Below, in pieces: positions 53,067 to 62,419 of a stretch of 64,000 nt of DNA (the first letter of the stretch is position 1; each line of letters begins with the position of its first letter). A program made the translations under genes and the position numbers. The DNA comes from Berkiella sp963829835 (GTDB lineage: Bacteria > Pseudomonadota > Gammaproteobacteria > Berkiellales > Berkiellaceae), in contig CAWHKC010000004.1 of assembly GCA_963829835.1 (NCBI GenBank), positions 1,674,001 to 1,738,000 of the forward strand, in the 5' to 3' direction. A model generated the notes under the pieces. That model saw nothing but the letters and a program-made list of their open reading frames with translations. It searched no databases and had not been told where the DNA came from.

Positions 53067-53318
53067 TTATTCAGGTTCATTTTGAAGAAGATCTTTATTA
53101 TACTTGTCATTATCGTAACTATTCGAATCATTATCGTCGCGTTCGTCTTTATGTGTACCACTCCACGTATATTCTGAAAATCCATATTCATTCCATTGGT
53201 CTTGATCTGAGAAATGGTGAGGAGAGGGGTGTTCGTAAGTATATTCACCTCTATCGGCAAGTGCATTTTCAGTAAATAAAGTCGCAAACAAGAAAATGAA
53301 AATCCCTCGTTGATACAT
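53067..53318 (-). CDS. Small secreted acidic protein
   Basis: An 83-residue protein with signal peptide MYQRGIFIFLFATLFTENAL (cut after LA-D). The mature part is rich in Asp, Asn, Tyr, His and Trp (EYTYEHPSPHHFSDQDQWNE, DERDDNDSNSYDNDKYNKD), which suggests metal or calcium binding. AAAGGAG precedes the ATG. An overlapping longer frame in another register was discarded. Confidence 0.65.
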   Translation of the reverse strand: MYQRGIFIFLFATLFTENALADRGEYTYEHPSPHHFSDQDQWNEYGFSEYTWSGTHKDERDDNDSNSYDNDKYNKDLLQNEPE

Positions 53319-53515
53319 CGTTTTTCTCCTTTATTAAAACTACTATAAATGATGACAAGGTATCTGTGGCAAAGGTTCAAAATCCGCGCAGTATCACGCA
53401 CTTTATTCGATTTATGACTTAAACTAAATACTTATACAGTGCATGCTTACCCTATATAGTCTATATATTAATTTTATATAGGCACAATCACGAATATGGG
53501 GACAATGGGGGCGAT

Positions 53516-53896
53516 ATGACACCAAGAATAACAAATGAAACTCAGTCAGATGTAAAAACTTTTAATAATCCTGATGAAGTGCGTGAATTCCCAAATGGAA
53601 AATTAGAAATCATCACAATTGGGGATGTGACAGTTGGTCGCGCGATATTTCAACCCGGCTGGCGTTGGTCAAAATCATTACAACCCATTGCTAAAACCAA
53701 AAGTTGTGAAGCACCGCATTTTCAATATCATGTTTCCGGCGTATTAAAAATTCAAATGGATGATGGTACTGAATATGAGGCTCGTCCAGGTTCGATTTCA
53801 CTACTTCCCTCTGGACATGATGCATGGGTAGTTGGCGATGAGCCTGTGGTGGTTGTCGATTTCCAAGGTATGTATAATTTTGCTAAAAACGGTTAA
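53516..53896 (+). CDS. Cupin-domain protein
   Basis: A 126-residue single-domain cupin. GRAIFQPGWRWSKSLQPIAK, CEAPHFQYHVSGVLKIQMDD and EYEARPGSISLLPSGHDAWV show the two cupin motifs with possible ligands (H-F-Q-Y-H-V and a His in GHDAW). It is small and cytoplasmic; the substrate is unknown. GGGGGCG precedes ATG 53516. A hairpin follows the stop. Confidence 0.83.
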   Translation: MTPRITNETQSDVKTFNNPDEVREFPNGKLEIITIGDVTVGRAIFQPGWRWSKSLQPIAKTKSCEAPHFQYHVSGVLKIQMDDGTEYEARPGSISLLPSGHDAWVVGDEPVVVVDFQGMYNFAKNG

Positions 53897-53912
53897 AGCA
53901 CTCCTCTAAGCT

Positions 53913-53942
53913 AATGGTCATTCGTTATGACGAATGATCATT
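53913..53942 (+). terminator. Stem-loop after the cupin gene
   Basis: AATGGTCATTCGT and ACGAATGATCATT pair over 13 positions with one G-U pair and a 4-nt loop, 16 nt after the stop. The 3' flank is TCAGAT, with no long T run, so it is a possible, not proven, terminator. Confidence 0.4.
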
Positions 53943-54041
53943 TCAGATCTGTCTCATGAAGATACACCTATTATAATGAACTATTCTCTTTGAAATTTGT
54001 CTTAATAGATAATCCGCTTTATAGGAATAGGTGGTGCACCC

Positions 54042-56294
54042 ATGCAAGACGGTCCGGAAAAAGTTAAAGAACAATGCATTACAAAACGTTTCACAGACGC
54101 AACAGGAACTACCTATGATGTGGGTGCCTTCCTAGGGGGGGGCGTTGAAGGCAAAACTTTTCTTGGCACTGTCGTATCACTTGGGAAAAATGCTGATCCC
54201 CGTTTACAAAAGGGTAGCGAAGTTGCCATTAAGCAGCAATCCATTTCAGGAACAGGAAACGACGAGGAGCAAAGAGTCGTTCTTAATCGAGAAATCGACA
54301 TTCTAAATAAAGAAGGTTCATTTTTTGGTTCGGCAGAGGAACCCTTTAAAGATAAAACATATCTTTTAATGGCTATTCCTGTCATTAAAGGTAAGACTCT
54401 TCGCGACAGACTTTATGAAATTGATGATACCGAACCAGATCAAAATAAATCCTATGTTGCAAAAAAAGTGTTAACCCCCCAAGAAAAAGCTTCTTTTTCA
54501 TATCAAATTTTACGCGATTATGCGGCCCAGCAAATGCTTTCACTTTTACATGTGGATATAAAACCTGACAATGTGCTTGTTACTGATGATGGTAAATTAA
54601 AAGTGATTGATTGGGGTAATAGTTGGGACAGAGATAAATCAGAAGAGCATCCCAAAGACTTTCAATCACCGGGTGCTTTATATGCGGCACCTGAAAACTA
54701 TGATGATGTCATGGATAAAAAAGATAGGAAGTGTTCGGTTAAAGCGGATGAATATGCGATTGGTATGATGTTAGCCTCAATTTGGACTAACTCTTTTTAT
54801 GAAAAGGATGCCAATTTAAATGCTGTGCCTGGTAATGATGCGCTGGGTGCAAGACAATCTCTCAATGATATTTTAGGTCCTACTGCACAAAAACCTGCCG
54901 ATATGCCGGAAGATTTATTTAAAATTATTCGTCACCTTGCAGCTATTAACCCCACTGAGCGACCGGAGTGTATTGCGCTAGCCAATGGTATGCGCGAATC
55001 GACCACGCCGATGATGCAAGAAATTGTTAAAGCGAATGCAAGACTAGAAACGGTGGCCAAGGAGGTTGTCTCAGGTTTGGCTATAGAAGATTTTAGAGAC
55101 ATGGCTCGTGCTAATGGAAAAAAAGCATTACAAGATTTTGATGTGCAAGTTCAACCAGGCACACAACCGCCAGATCCCACTGCGGATTTTAGGAAATTGC
55201 AGGAATATATGGATAGATTGCAAGCCATTAATGCCGAACATGCTATCACCTTGCCAGTGCGCGTCAATCAAATAAACCGCTTAGAGAAGGCTTACAATGA
55301 TGTATTAAATGAAATGATAAATTCTGGTAATCCCCATTTTAAAAAGATTGCCGAAAAAGCGGAAAGCTTGGATGGGAAGCCTGCTGCAAAAATGCAACAA
55401 GTGCTTAAAGATTATAAAAAAATTGCGCCCGACGTTATACAAGCCGGTTTTAAAACTGCCTCCCTTGAAGGAGAAATATATCTTCGATTGAATAATATTC
55501 TTAAAAATGCTAAAGATCCCATATCACTTAGAATAGAAATAGCGGATCTGTATTCGCAAGTAAAAACACTTTCTTTAACTGATAAAGAACATAAAAAACA
55601 ATATAAACCCATTGAAGCACATCTCAACAAAATGTTGGATAAACTGGACAACGCGCGCACACTGGAAGCACGTCAGCTACAAGGACAAGCTCCCCAAGCA
55701 CCGCAGCTTCAAGGTACATCAATACCTCAACCAACGACAAAAGCGCGTCGCAAACGTAGTTACATGAGTCGAGCCAGAAGCTTTTTAAGAGCACTACTTG
55801 ATCCTGATCCAGTGAAAATCGCAAGACAAGTAGCAACTCATATGCAAGCCACGGGAGCAAGCCCACAGCAAACACAACCAACCACACCCTCGAGCTCCCA
55901 AACGAAACCGCAATCAGTCCCGCCCCCTATTTCTGTAGGAAGCTTGCAAACAATACTTGCGATAGATCAAACACCACCAGCAAAAGATCTGAACCCATTG
56001 GCTTTACCATCTTCACATACGATGCAATTTTCGCGTGGTTCACCTGCACAATCTTTTGGTCAAAAAAGACCAAGATCTGAGCCTGCTCTCATGATCGCAG
56101 TACGTAGTTTAATTAGCGCATTAATGCATGTCGAATCGAGGACGCCAAACATTTCTCCGACCACCTTGAATAGCATTGCGCAAACAGTACAAAAGCAAGT
56201 GGGCAGTGAATTAACATCACAAACTAAAAAGGAACTGGATATGGTGGTGCAAGACACACAGCCTGAAAGTCAAAAGAAAAAATTGAGTTCGTGA
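54042..56294 (+). CDS. Eukaryotic-like Ser/Thr protein kinase, candidate effector
   Basis: A 750-residue protein. The kinase domain (about 15-320) shows a Gly loop FLGGGVEGKTFLG (31-38), VAIK with Lys64, a catalytic loop HVDIKPDN (170-177, Asp172 and Asn177; the usual HRD is HVD), VIDWGN (Asp190; DFG is DWG) and YAAPE (216-218, APE). DEYAIGMMLASIW is subdomain IX. All residues needed for catalysis are present. The C-terminal half has coiled coil, then Gln/Pro/Ser-rich linkers (GQAPQAPQLQGTSIPQPTTK). No membrane segment or PASTA repeats, unlike PknB. Likely translocated into a host cell (inferred). It has a TAGGTGG site before the ATG. Confidence 0.87.
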   Translation: MQDGPEKVKEQCITKRFTDATGTTYDVGAFLGGGVEGKTFLGTVVSLGKNADPRLQKGSEVAIKQQSISGTGNDEEQRVVLNREIDILNKEGSFFGSAEEPFKDKTYLLMAIPVIKGKTLRDRLYEIDDTEPDQNKSYVAKKVLTPQEKASFSYQILRDYAAQQMLSLLHVDIKPDNVLVTDDGKLKVIDWGNSWDRDKSEEHPKDFQSPGALYAAPENYDDVMDKKDRKCSVKADEYAIGMMLASIWTNSFYEKDANLNAVPGNDALGARQSLNDILGPTAQKPADMPEDLFKIIRHLAAINPTERPECIALANGMRESTTPMMQEIVKANARLETVAKEVVSGLAIEDFRDMARANGKKALQDFDVQVQPGTQPPDPTADFRKLQEYMDRLQAINAEHAITLPVRVNQINRLEKAYNDVLNEMINSGNPHFKKIAEKAESLDGKPAAKMQQVLKDYKKIAPDVIQAGFKTASLEGEIYLRLNNILKNAKDPISLRIEIADLYSQVKTLSLTDKEHKKQYKPIEAHLNKMLDKLDNARTLEARQLQGQAPQAPQLQGTSIPQPTTKARRKRSYMSRARSFLRALLDPDPVKIARQVATHMQATGASPQQTQPTTPSSSQTKPQSVPPPISVGSLQTILAIDQTPPAKDLNPLALPSSHTMQFSRGSPAQSFGQKRPRSEPALMIAVRSLISALMHVESRTPNISPTTLNSIAQTVQKQVGSELTSQTKKELDMVVQDTQPESQKKKLSS

Positions 56295-56425
56295 TAAAAA
56301 TTGTAAGACTCCTATCTGGTCAGCAATGCCGTTGATGCCTTTTAGCCTTGTAAAATAGCTGATTATTCTTAATATGGATTGTAACCAAAATTATCTAACT
56401 CCGGTTACACCCAAGGATTTCATCT

Positions 56426-57778
56426 ATGAATCTAGGCCCCCAATCAACTGATGTGCTAGCATTTATGCATTTCTTTAAAAAACCTGATTGTATTCTAACC
56501 TTTGAAGGCAAAACCTTCTCAAAAAGTGATTGTAAACAATTAGGGGAAGGTTCTGAAAAAACCGTTTTCAGTATTAAAGGCGACAAGCATTGTTTTTTTG
56601 TGCCCACAAAAAATCCTAATAACTGGGATATGAGAATACAAGTTGAAAAAGAACTATGTGATGAAATTCTTTCTGTTGGTTTGAAAGCACAACAATTCGA
56701 TATCGTTCCCTTGGAAGTTCAAGAAAAAGCAGGTGGCCCCAAATATACCATCAATGTCCTAAAGACATTGAGTTTTGATAGTATTGCTAATGATAATTCA
56801 GCGGTGATTTATAATCCTAAAGGAGCGCCTAGGGTATTAACGGGGAAACCGTTTACTATTTATGATAACGTGAAACGTTTACAAGATAAGCAGTGGAACT
56901 TTAAAATCATTAAAGAAATTATTAAAGAATATGCCATTGCGTTAACGTTTAGGTTGCCCATTCATCAAGTCAAAGATCATCTAGACGATAGTGTGCACTT
57001 CTATATCGAACTCCCTAAGAGCGAAAATGAACCGCCTGTTTTTCATTATATGTTTTGGGATGTATGCGGCGATTTCTCAGGTCTCAAGCCACCCATTGTT
57101 CCGACATTAACTCAATTAAAAGATGGTTTAAAAGATAAGACAGATCCAAAAAAGGGTTTTTGGCATATTGATCCTGGCCTAAAAACATTTGTGAATGAGA
57201 TGGTATGCGCTTATTGTTCTAATCCGCAAGAATATGAAAAGTTTGGATATGCTCACTCACTTAAGGCTGTTATCCCTTTTATGAACGCTCTTTATGAAGC
57301 GATAACGGATGAGGTTTTATTGGAAGCTATAGAGGCAGCAAGAAAATGCGCCACTCAATATTTAGAAAAATCGAATGCTAAAAAACAAGTGCCTTATTTG
57401 CCAGCCTTTGCTGCAACTAAGGCAGCTAAAGACAATGGTAAAGATAAATTGATAGGTGATTTTTTTGAGAAATATGGTTTAGGCGAACCTAATGAAGAAG
57501 GTTTTTTGGCTGCCCTGAGAATTTTCAAAGACTCAAGTGATCTTACACTTTTATTTGGTAGCGAATTTAAGACATTATTAAAAGAATTTAATATTGAGAC
57601 CAGTAATTCTGGGCAAGGGTCGATTCTTAATCGAGGTCTAGCTGCAGTAGAAGCAAGTGTTGGTAAAGATCTTAAGATGACCGACGAGAAAAGGGCGTCT
57701 GTAATCAAGGAATTGGTGCAAATTATTTATCAAAAGAAAATTACCGTTAAGCAAGCATGTAAAGTAGTTAGCTATTAA
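56426..57778 (+). CDS. Divergent kinase-like protein
   Basis: A 450-residue soluble protein. It has a kinase-style Gly loop (LGEGSEKTVFSIKG, about 39-52) and a possible nucleotide-binding Lys further on. HQVKDHLDDSVHFYIELP (about 180-197) could be the catalytic loop (H-x-x-K-D), and FHYMFWDVCGDF (about 206-217) the metal-binding region. The standard HRD and DFG motifs are not intact, so it may be an unusual kinase or a pseudokinase. The C-terminal half is helical. It follows the kinase gene at 54042 with about 130 nt between them on the same strand; AGGA precedes the ATG. The match is by motif order only. Confidence 0.65.
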   Translation: MNLGPQSTDVLAFMHFFKKPDCILTFEGKTFSKSDCKQLGEGSEKTVFSIKGDKHCFFVPTKNPNNWDMRIQVEKELCDEILSVGLKAQQFDIVPLEVQEKAGGPKYTINVLKTLSFDSIANDNSAVIYNPKGAPRVLTGKPFTIYDNVKRLQDKQWNFKIIKEIIKEYAIALTFRLPIHQVKDHLDDSVHFYIELPKSENEPPVFHYMFWDVCGDFSGLKPPIVPTLTQLKDGLKDKTDPKKGFWHIDPGLKTFVNEMVCAYCSNPQEYEKFGYAHSLKAVIPFMNALYEAITDEVLLEAIEAARKCATQYLEKSNAKKQVPYLPAFAATKAAKDNGKDKLIGDFFEKYGLGEPNEEGFLAALRIFKDSSDLTLLFGSEFKTLLKEFNIETSNSGQGSILNRGLAAVEASVGKDLKMTDEKRASVIKELVQIIYQKKITVKQACKVVSY

Positions 57779-57811
57779 ACATAAAATGTTTGATTTTTCC
57801 GGCCAAACAGT

Positions 57812-57830
57812 TTACTTTGTTGCAAAGTAA
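57812..57830. promoter_or_regulatory. Short hairpin upstream of carbonic anhydrase
   Basis: TTACTTTG-TTG-CAAAGTAA: a perfect 8-bp stem with a 3-nt loop, ending 9 nt before the GGAGG ribosome site of the next gene. It may be a DNA operator or an RNA element; not followed by a T run. Confidence 0.4.
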
Positions 57831-57849
57831 GCATTAGTAGGAGGCACCC

Positions 57850-58476
57850 TTGGAAAAAAGTATTCGAAAAATGCGACAAGGCTATCAAGAGTTTAGAAAG
57901 AAATATGCCCATGGCGATCAATCCGTTATGCATTCTCTTTCTCATTACGGCCAGCAACCACAAATTATGGTAGTTGCCTGCTGTGATTCGCGAGTCGATC
58001 CGGCACTGATTTTACAATGTGATCCAGGTGATTTATTCGTCGTTCGCAATGTAGCCAACATCGTTCCGCCTTATGAAAAGGATGAAGCGCATCATGGTAC
58101 CAGTGCGGCTTTAGAATTTGGCATAAAGCATTTAAAAGTTAAGCATCTTATTTTATTGGGCCATAGTCAGTGTGGTGGTATTCAATCTTTATTAAAGGGT
58201 GATTCTGATCAAAATGATTTCATCACAAACTGGGTATCCGTAATCAAAACGCCATACTGTAATTTAGAGGATCCAGATGATTATGCAAAATTAGCGTTGA
58301 AACAGTCTTATCATAATTGTCTTACTTTCCCTTGGATTAATGACATAGTTTTGCAGAAAAAGCTGATAATCCACTTATGGTTTTTTGATATTAAAATGGG
58401 ACAGATTTTCACCTATTCAGAGTCTAAAAGAGTATATGAACCACTTGATGCGCTTGAATATGCAGAAAATGTCTAG
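57850..58476 (+). CDS. can: Beta-carbonic anhydrase
   Basis: A 208-residue beta-class carbonic anhydrase interconverting CO2 and bicarbonate. The zinc ligands are Cys44 in VACCDSRVDP (with Asp46 and Arg48 as the catalytic dyad), and His105 and Cys108 in LGHSQCGGIQ. FVVRNVANIVPPY and HHGTSAALEFGIKHL are family segments. TTG 57850 is chosen as start because GGAGG lies 6 nt upstream and the next ATG is much further inside. Full length for the family. Confidence 0.94.
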   Translation: MEKSIRKMRQGYQEFRKKYAHGDQSVMHSLSHYGQQPQIMVVACCDSRVDPALILQCDPGDLFVVRNVANIVPPYEKDEAHHGTSAALEFGIKHLKVKHLILLGHSQCGGIQSLLKGDSDQNDFITNWVSVIKTPYCNLEDPDDYAKLALKQSYHNCLTFPWINDIVLQKKLIIHLWFFDIKMGQIFTYSESKRVYEPLDALEYAENV

Positions 58477-58485
58477 GACTATCGT

Positions 58486-58701
58486 TCAGTTTAAATACAA
58501 ATAATCAAAAGCATTGCTGTAGTAGTAAAGGGGATCATCGTATCTGTCTTCATGGCTAATGTTTTTGCCCGTTTCCATCACCACAGACGAAGTACTAGCA
58601 CTCCAACGAGTTTCACCTTGATTCGAAGCAGGCGCGGCGCAGCCCCCTGCTTGGGCTATTGCCATCGCCAATAGAAGCGTTTTGAGAAAAATCTGGTTCA
58701 T
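58486..58701 (-). CDS. Small lipoprotein
   Basis: A 71-residue precursor: MNQIFLKTLLLAMAIAQAGG followed by Cys (A-G-G-C lipobox). The mature part is short and polar with Tyr-rich end (YDDPLYYYSNAFDYLYLN). Probably an outer-membrane lipoprotein of unknown function. Convergent with the carbonic anhydrase gene. Confidence 0.62.
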   Translation of the reverse strand: MNQIFLKTLLLAMAIAQAGGCAAPASNQGETRWSASTSSVVMETGKNISHEDRYDDPLYYYSNAFDYLYLN

Positions 58702-58972
58702 TACAATGGGTTCGACTTGTTGGAAGGAAACATCATAGAAATATAGACGCTTAACCGACCTTTTTAAGAGAAGTTACACCGAAAAAAAGACTATGTTATT
58801 AGACAGCTACTCTAAACCGCTCTCGGTACCGATTATCTCCCTAGGGATATCGCTTATTGAATAATACTTGACCTACCCCCTTTAGATCATTAACTTATGG
58901 GGTTACAGCGAGGCCAGCTTCGTTGTTGGGGGATTATTTGGGACATGTTACAGCCTTAAAGAGGATACGCTA

Positions 58973-59917
58973 TTGCATGATCTTACTGTTAAACGCGCCA
59001 CCTATATGGGCCTTGGTGCCCTTGCCATGTGGACCGTCGAGCCATTATTAATATCTGAGATCAATGAGCTTCCTATCTTTGAAGTTCTCACCATTGTTTT
59101 TTTCAGCTCATTTTTATTTACCGCATTTCGCTTAACCAAGCTCAAGCGCTGGCATACCGTATTGAAGCATCCTGCTTATATTTGGCTTGCCGGTTTGCTG
59201 GGTATTTGTATGAGCGATTTTGCTTATATATATGGCGCTCAATATGCACCGATAGCGCATGTTGATCTCATCGATTATTTATGGCCCTGCTTAGTGGTTG
59301 CTTTTACCAGCATGTTACCCAAAGAACGTTTTACGGCGCAGCATTCGATTGGCGCTTTATTGGGCTTTGTTGGCATTTATGTATTAGTGCATAACGAAGT
59401 GAGTCTCAATGGGTTTAATCCTCATTATTTTATTGGTTATGGCTTAGCATTAGTAGGCGCTTTCCTGTGGAGTGGCTATTCGGCATTTTCCCGCTACCAC
59501 AAGCATGTGCCCACAGAAATGATTGGCATGTATTGTGGCTTAGGGTCTATCGTTTGCTTATTGTTACATTTAAAATTTGAAACCTTTATCATGCCTACAG
59601 CATCTCAAGGATCGCTTGCTGTACTCACCGGTATTAGTGGGGCTGGTATTGCCTATCAATTATGGGATTATGGCGTCAAGTTTGGTAATGTTTATATTTT
59701 AAGCTCAATCACGTATGTTGCTCGAATTGCAGCAATGGGTTTATTAGTCATCTTTGGTAAAGAGCCCTTAACGCTGAGCTTAGTGATTGCTTGTGCATTA
59801 TCTTCATTAGGGGTTTTTGTAAGCAGTTTGGATACAATATCGTTTAAGAAATTTTGCCGACGCGCATTGGTTCTGATGGGTGCGCAACCAGAACCTCAGC
59901 CGGAAATTCCGCTTTAA
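58973..59917 (+). CDS. DMT/EamA-family exporter (YddG-like)
   Basis: A 314-residue inner-membrane protein with ten hydrophobic segments in two EamA repeats (MGLGALAMWTVEPLLISEI, FIGYGLALVGAFLWSGYSAF, GISGAGIAYQLWDYGVKFGN). The pattern resembles the aromatic-amino-acid exporter YddG. TTG 58973 is the probable start because GAGGA lies 8 nt upstream; the next ATG (59006) is at the start of the first helix. The substrate is unknown. A strong stem-loop follows the stop. Confidence 0.88.
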   Translation: MHDLTVKRATYMGLGALAMWTVEPLLISEINELPIFEVLTIVFFSSFLFTAFRLTKLKRWHTVLKHPAYIWLAGLLGICMSDFAYIYGAQYAPIAHVDLIDYLWPCLVVAFTSMLPKERFTAQHSIGALLGFVGIYVLVHNEVSLNGFNPHYFIGYGLALVGAFLWSGYSAFSRYHKHVPTEMIGMYCGLGSIVCLLLHLKFETFIMPTASQGSLAVLTGISGAGIAYQLWDYGVKFGNVYILSSITYVARIAAMGLLVIFGKEPLTLSLVIACALSSLGVFVSSLDTISFKKFCRRALVLMGAQPEPQPEIPL

Positions 59918-59921
59918 AACT

Positions 59922-59947
59922 AAAGTCAGGCCTTACAGCCTGACTTT
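59922..59947. terminator. Bidirectional terminator between convergent genes
   Basis: AAAGTCAGGC (59922-59931) and GCCTGACTTT (59938-59947) form a perfect 10-bp stem with a 6-nt loop, with A residues on the left and T residues on the right. It lies 4 nt after the transporter stop and 5 nt before the stop of the minus-strand gene at 59953, so it serves both. Confidence 0.85.
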
Positions 59948-59952
59948 GTTTG

Positions 59953-60363
59953 TTATTTACGCTTAACAGTTTTCTTGCCAGCGAATAATAAAGGCGTGCT
60001 TTCATCAAAAGTATGACCAGCAGCGAATTGAGGCTGCTCTTCTTCAAGTCTAACCATCATATAAGCATTTAATATCCCTGATGAGGGGGAACGATGGATT
60101 GTGCCATTAGGTAATTCGTTTCGTAAGCTTGTGATTGCTCTTCTGCAATTAATCGAATCAATATGATTTGGTTCTTTTCCAAGTAGATTTGATATTTCAT
60201 TTTCATATACCGCAAGAATTTGTTTAGTTGAGCGTGCAGAGAGATTAGTCACGAGATAGTTGGCCGCAGCTTTAATTTCAAAAAGCGTGGCTGATTTGGC
60301 TAGCGCATTTAATTGTTCAATGGCTATTTCACGAGCGGTTTTTTCTGTGCTTCCTTGCAACAT
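59953..60363 (-). CDS. Unknown 136-residue protein
   Basis: A soluble, helical protein: MLQGSTEKTAREIAIEQLNA, then LFEIKAAANYLVTNLSARST and a Pro/Ser-rich region before EDESTPLLFAGKKTVKRK-like basic end. The ATG at 60363 has GGAG 7 nt upstream and is preferred over 60387. No family recognised. Confidence 0.65.
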   Translation of the reverse strand: MLQGSTEKTAREIAIEQLNALAKSATLFEIKAAANYLVTNLSARSTKQILAVYENEISNLLGKEPNHIDSINCRRAITSLRNELPNGTIHRSPSSGILNAYMMVRLEEEQPQFAAGHTFDESTPLLFAGKKTVKRK

Positions 60364-60548
60364 TATTTTCTCCGTGTGGGGGTTCATTTTCTGAATTGTT
60401 AGTATAGCAGTTCTAGGTAGTTCAATATATAATGCTAGTTAGCAGAATTCATGAACATTTCGTCTTAAGGGCGGTGTCTTTCACTTTTTCCCTTGTTATA
60501 ATGTTTTTATTAGTTGTTTTTCATTCATACTTGGATTTATGCAGTATC

Positions 60549-61163
60549 ATGTTTATTGAAAAAATCTTGTTAGGTATTACCCTATCAGCTCCAATTGGTC
60601 CTGTTTCCCTGGAAATGATTAAAAGAGGTCTGAATAAAGGCTTTTTGGCGGCATTTGTGGTGCGCCTTGGTGGTGCAATGGGTAACACGCTTTGTCTTTT
60701 AGCGGCCTACTTTGGGCTCAGCATGTTTATTAATTCTGACTTTAAAATGGCCATTGGCAGCTTGATAGGCGCTTTGGTGCTATTTTATTTAGGCTTTAAA
60801 TCTCTTTTAGACAAAAGAATCCATAAACTGAATGACCATCAAGAAGAAAACTATAGCGTAGGCAACGGCCTTATAACTGGCTTTGTTTTATCATTAGCCA
60901 ATCCAATCGCCTTTGTTTTTTGGCTTAGTATCTTTGCAGCTACACTTGATCACAAAAGTACACAAAGCTTAGAAGGCCTATTTCACAATTTTGCCATTAT
61001 CCTGGGAGTGCTACTGTGGGGGCTTTGTCTTAGTGGTATTTTAGAGGTAGGAAAACGCTTCTTTAATCACAAGTTGATTAAATTCATTACCATTGCAGCT
61101 GGGATTATGTTGATAGGCTTTGGATTAAAGTACGGCTATAAAGGCATTGTTCTATTGAATTAG
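60549..61163 (+). CDS. LysE-family transporter
   Basis: A 204-residue membrane exporter. FIEKILLGITLSAPIGPVSL (the A-P-x-G-P motif of LysE/RhtB proteins), LGGAMGNTLCLLAAYFGL, GFVLSLANPIAFVFWLSIFA and a last helix at the end give about six membrane segments. Amino acids or small metabolites are the likely cargo. ATG 60549 is chosen because the segment before it is only an extra hydrophobic stretch with no ribosome site. A stem-loop follows the stop. Confidence 0.88.
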   Translation: MFIEKILLGITLSAPIGPVSLEMIKRGLNKGFLAAFVVRLGGAMGNTLCLLAAYFGLSMFINSDFKMAIGSLIGALVLFYLGFKSLLDKRIHKLNDHQEENYSVGNGLITGFVLSLANPIAFVFWLSIFAATLDHKSTQSLEGLFHNFAIILGVLLWGLCLSGILEVGKRFFNHKLIKFITIAAGIMLIGFGLKYGYKGIVLLN

Positions 61164-61165
61164 CC

Positions 61166-61194
61166 TATCCGCGAATGCGAGATCTTCGCGGATA
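61166..61194. terminator. Stem-loop between convergent genes
   Basis: TATCCGCGAA (61166-61175) and TTCGCGGATA (61185-61194) form a perfect 10-bp stem with a 9-nt loop, between the transporter stop and the DUF2235 gene stop. No T run, so the strength is uncertain. Confidence 0.5.
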
Positions 61195-61208
61195 TGACAC
61201 TGGGCATT

Positions 61209-62399
61209 TTAAACTGTGCTTTTCAGATTTCTTGTGCTTTTTCTTCTGTCTCTTAGTTCAGCTTGTTCTAATGATGGAGTTGATACTGGGGGAGAATCTT
61301 TTTTCTGCGTTAATGATTTCCAAAGTGCGGTGACTTGTCTTGGGCCATATATTTTAATGGTATCATCAATATCATCTCGTACTTGGAATGCTTTACATGC
61401 TTGTAACGAAACAGGACGATAGCTTGGGTCTTGGATCATTCTTTGTATTACCGTACTATTGATCACGGGTTTGAGATTGCTTGGTTTGTTATCAACTTGC
61501 ACATAAATCTTTCTTGGGCCTCTCTCTTGCGGTGGAAAGGGTTCTCCCGATGGTGTGACCACTTTTCCTAACACCGGATTAACTGAAAAATATCTATCTA
61601 GAAATTCTTGTTTAAACAAAAGACCGTTTTGCACAGCTCGCTTTATCATAAATCGAAGAGGGTTTTGATCACACATGATGGTGTCTTTCGTTGGGGGAGG
61701 ATGGCCTCCGCCAACACAAGAATGATCGCCATCATACCATATTTGTTCCCTGTTTGGTCCTTCATCGATAAGTGTAGGCGTAAATGGTTTGCGCTTTTCA
61801 TCAATTGACATGGCATGGTGAACTTTTTCGACTTCATCAGGAATATTAAAATTCCAAATATTTCTATTGTTAGGCTTGAAAAATCCAAAATATTGAAATA
61901 GCTGTAAGATCCCAATAAATGAAAAAAGTCTTAAATGGGGAGGAACTTCAAATTCAGCGACAGTATCGAATAGGTATCCAGCCCTCAAGGTAAAATTTAA
62001 TTTCATTGCTTTTAAAAAAGTTTCAGTTTTTAATTTTACAAGAATATATTGATTCACAAAATGTCTGGCAAGCGCTGCACCTCTGCTAAAACCACCAAAT
62101 GAAATGTTGATGGTATCACCTTCTTTGATGTGATTATTTTCAATAGCCTTATGTAATTTTGCCAATAATTTTGAATAGGCTTCACGCATCACCCAGGTGC
62201 CCCCCAATCCGGTAAGCACTGAAAACCAACGATCATACCAACGCCATTGCACATCATTTCCGATGCCGTCACAATAAATAACCATTTGCTTTTCATTTTG
62301 TACTAAGCCATCGCGCATTTTGACGACATTTGTGATAGTTGGATCTGCGGCTGCATCAGAAGTTCCATTGAATAAGATAACAACATTAAACTCAGCCAT
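61209..62399 (-). CDS. DUF2235 (Tle1-like) alpha/beta hydrolase
   Basis: A 396-residue protein of the DUF2235 family. VVILFNGTSDAAADPTITNV is the start of the fold; MVIYCDGIGND follows; INISFGGFSRGAALARHFVN holds the nucleophile Ser in G-F-S-R-G. Family members include phospholipase effectors of type VI secretion (Tle1 group). No lipid anchor, PAAR or VgrG gene is near. ATG 62399 has AAAGGAG 8 nt upstream, almost the same leader as the peptide gene on the other strand. It is divergent from the double-glycine peptides at 62593-63184, suggesting shared control. Toxic activity is inferred. Confidence 0.87.
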   Translation of the reverse strand: MAEFNVVILFNGTSDAAADPTITNVVKMRDGLVQNEKQMVIYCDGIGNDVQWRWYDRWFSVLTGLGGTWVMREAYSKLLAKLHKAIENNHIKEGDTINISFGGFSRGAALARHFVNQYILVKLKTETFLKAMKLNFTLRAGYLFDTVAEFEVPPHLRLFSFIGILQLFQYFGFFKPNNRNIWNFNIPDEVEKVHHAMSIDEKRKPFTPTLIDEGPNREQIWYDGDHSCVGGGHPPPTKDTIMCDQNPLRFMIKRAVQNGLLFKQEFLDRYFSVNPVLGKVVTPSGEPFPPQERGPRKIYVQVDNKPSNLKPVINSTVIQRMIQDPSYRPVSLQACKAFQVRDDIDDTIKIYGPRQVTALWKSLTQKKDSPPVSTPSLEQAELRDRRKSTRNLKSTV

Positions 62400-62419
62400 A
62401 CATTTTCTCCTTTGATGAA

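Noticed and set aside
53042..53401. 119-codon minus-strand frame overlapping the small secreted protein at 53067
   Set aside because: It is a shadow in another register; the 53067-53318 frame has a signal peptide and a strong AAAGGAG site.
58793..58864. Possible leader peptide (MLLDSYSKPLSVPIISLGIS...) upstream of the YddG-like exporter
   Set aside because: It has no run of a regulatory amino acid, no clear ribosome site and no paired hairpins of an attenuator; not supportable.
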